The notes under the pieces were generated by a model that was given only the letters and a program-made list of their open reading frames with translations, was not told where the DNA came from and did not search any database. A DNA stretch of 6,888 nucleotides from Caldifarciminota bacterium. GTDB lineage: Bacteria > Hydrothermota > Tepidihabitantia > B3-TA06. Shown one piece after another: positions 6,347 to 6,888 of this stretch. The stretch's first letter is position 1. Each line of letters begins with the position of its first letter. Position numbers and translations under genes: made by a program. Location: the NCBI GenBank assembly GCA_014729665.1, contig WJJO01000366.1, forward strand, positions 1 through 6,888. Reading direction: 5' to 3'.

Positions 6347-6662
6347 ATTCACCCTCTTGTGAGGGTATTTTGCTTTGTTCAACAAGTTGCTCCTTTACTT
6401 TTGTCCATATCTTTTCACGGACGTATATGGCTCGAACCGGACCGACCTCGGGAAAGCTTATGGCCTTGCCCTGGCAGAGCGCGGCGCAGGTCGAGCATCC
6501 GACCGCGCAGTCGTACGGCCGTGCTACTACAGCCTTGCCCTCGACCCAGTCGTAAACGTTTTTTCCGCAGTTCATGCACATCCCGCACCCCACGCACTTC
6601 TTTGCATCTATAGTGGGAAACCACGGAACTTCCTTGCGGGGAAAACCTGTCAACCACGGCAT
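6345..6662 (-). CDS. 4Fe-4S dicluster ferredoxin-like protein
   Basis: The 105-residue soluble protein probably carries two iron-sulfur clusters and acts as a one-electron carrier. Eight cysteines form two groups. C23, C26, C29 and C32 lie in KKCVGCGMCMNCGKNVYDWV; C52, C56, C59 and C63 lie in PYDCAVGCSTCAALCQGKAI. The pattern CxGCGxC...CGxxVYDW...RPYDCxVGCSTCAxLC is the one I know from small dicluster ferredoxins near permeases and thioredoxins. The first group has two residues between the third and fourth cysteine where three are common, and the last cysteine is followed by Gln in place of Pro. The start at ATG 6662 is 14 bases after the permease stop with an AAGAG-like site. A longer form from 6704 would overlap the permease and lacks a binding site. 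Its partner is unknown; electron supply to a neighbouring thiol protein or the permease is a hypothesis. Confidence 0.85.
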   Translation of the reverse strand: MPWLTGFPRKEVPWFPTIDAKKCVGCGMCMNCGKNVYDWVEGKAVVARPYDCAVGCSTCAALCQGKAISFPEVGPVRAIYVREKIWTKVKEQLVEQSKIPSQEGE

Positions 6663-6676
6663 TTTAATTCTCTTTT

Positions 6677-6888
6677 CTATTGAATAATTGCACCATAAAG
6701 CCATCCGGTCAACGTTGCCATCACCACCACCAGTCCGATGTAGGTTAAAGTCCTGCCCCAGCCCATTATGCGTCGGATGACCAGCATATTGGGAAGGGAA
6801 AGCGCGGGGCCTGCTAAAAGGAGTGCCAGTGCTGGTCCCTGGCCCATCCCCATCTCGGTAAACGCCTTGATGATGGGCACCTCGGTAA
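6677..6888 (-). CDS. ArsP/DUF318-type permease, C-terminal end (5' part outside window)
   Basis: Only the last 69 complete codons are present; the frame is open through the window edge, and the GTG at 6880 is an internal valine. The sequence TEVPIIKAFTEMGMGQGP followed by LALLLAGPALSLPNMLVI and a final membrane helix (TYIGLVVVMATLTGWLYGAII) is characteristic of the C-terminus of the predicted permease family DUF318 (ArsP_1, including YraQ-like proteins). Some members export trivalent organoarsenicals; others are uncharacterised. It is the first visible gene of the tightly packed - strand cluster, 14 bases before the ferredoxin. The arsC at the far end makes an arsenic substrate plausible. The defining N-terminal cysteine motifs cannot be checked here, and the operon promoter and any ArsR regulator would lie beyond the window. 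Confidence 0.82.
   Translation of the reverse strand, partial: TEVPIIKAFTEMGMGQGPALALLLAGPALSLPNMLVIRRIMGWGRTLTYIGLVVVMATLTGWLYGAIIQ

Noticed and set aside
6663..6704. 14-residue longer form of the ferredoxin starting at 6704
   Set aside because: It would overlap the permease end by 28 bases, has no ribosome binding site, and the homologous part begins at the ATG at 6662.
1..6888. CRISPR array, tRNA, rRNA, insertion sequence or phage signature
   Set aside because: No regularly spaced direct repeats, cloverleaf pattern, transposase or integrase sequence, or terminal inverted repeats were seen on either strand.

Overview
The window is bacterial DNA of roughly balanced base composition, with compact genes and non-ATG starts (TTG for the MscS-type channel, GTG for the anchored thioredoxin). 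The species cannot be identified from the sequence. A large signalling ATPase with tetratricopeptide repeats (TPR), a CcdA-based thiol redox system and a dicluster ferredoxin next to an ArsP-like permease would fit an anaerobic or microaerobic, probably diderm, environmental bacterium; this is inference.

Left part, + strand (2-3485). The window opens inside a large STAND-type ATPase with TPR repeats, of the kind attached to adenylate cyclases or protein kinases; its N-terminus lies outside. After a 151-base gap comes an MscS-family mechanosensitive channel with two extra transmembrane pairs. A 317-base convergent intergenic region (3486-3802) follows. It holds one candidate intrinsic terminator for each strand and no visible gene.

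Right part, - strand (6888 down to 3803), read in transcription order: C-terminal end of an ArsP/DUF318-type permease (runs off the window), a small 4Fe-4S dicluster ferredoxin, a membrane-anchored protein joining a SurA-N-like region to thioredoxin, a CcdA-type transmembrane electron carrier, an 83-residue thioredoxin-like redox disulfide protein, and a thioredoxin-coupled arsenate reductase (ArsC). The first four genes are tightly packed (gaps of 14 and 12 bases, then a 1-base overlap) and look like one operon. The last two follow gaps of 68 and 108 bases. The 68-base gap contains a strong hairpin. The 108-base gap contains a candidate promoter overlapping a palindrome, so arsC may also be transcribed alone.

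Together the - strand genes suggest an arsenic (or related metalloid) detoxification unit with its own thiol electron supply. ArsC would reduce arsenate, the small thioredoxin and perhaps the ferredoxin would provide electrons, CcdA would carry reducing power across the membrane to the anchored thioredoxin, and the permease would export the arsenic species. The gene identities are well supported; the wiring between them is a hypothesis.
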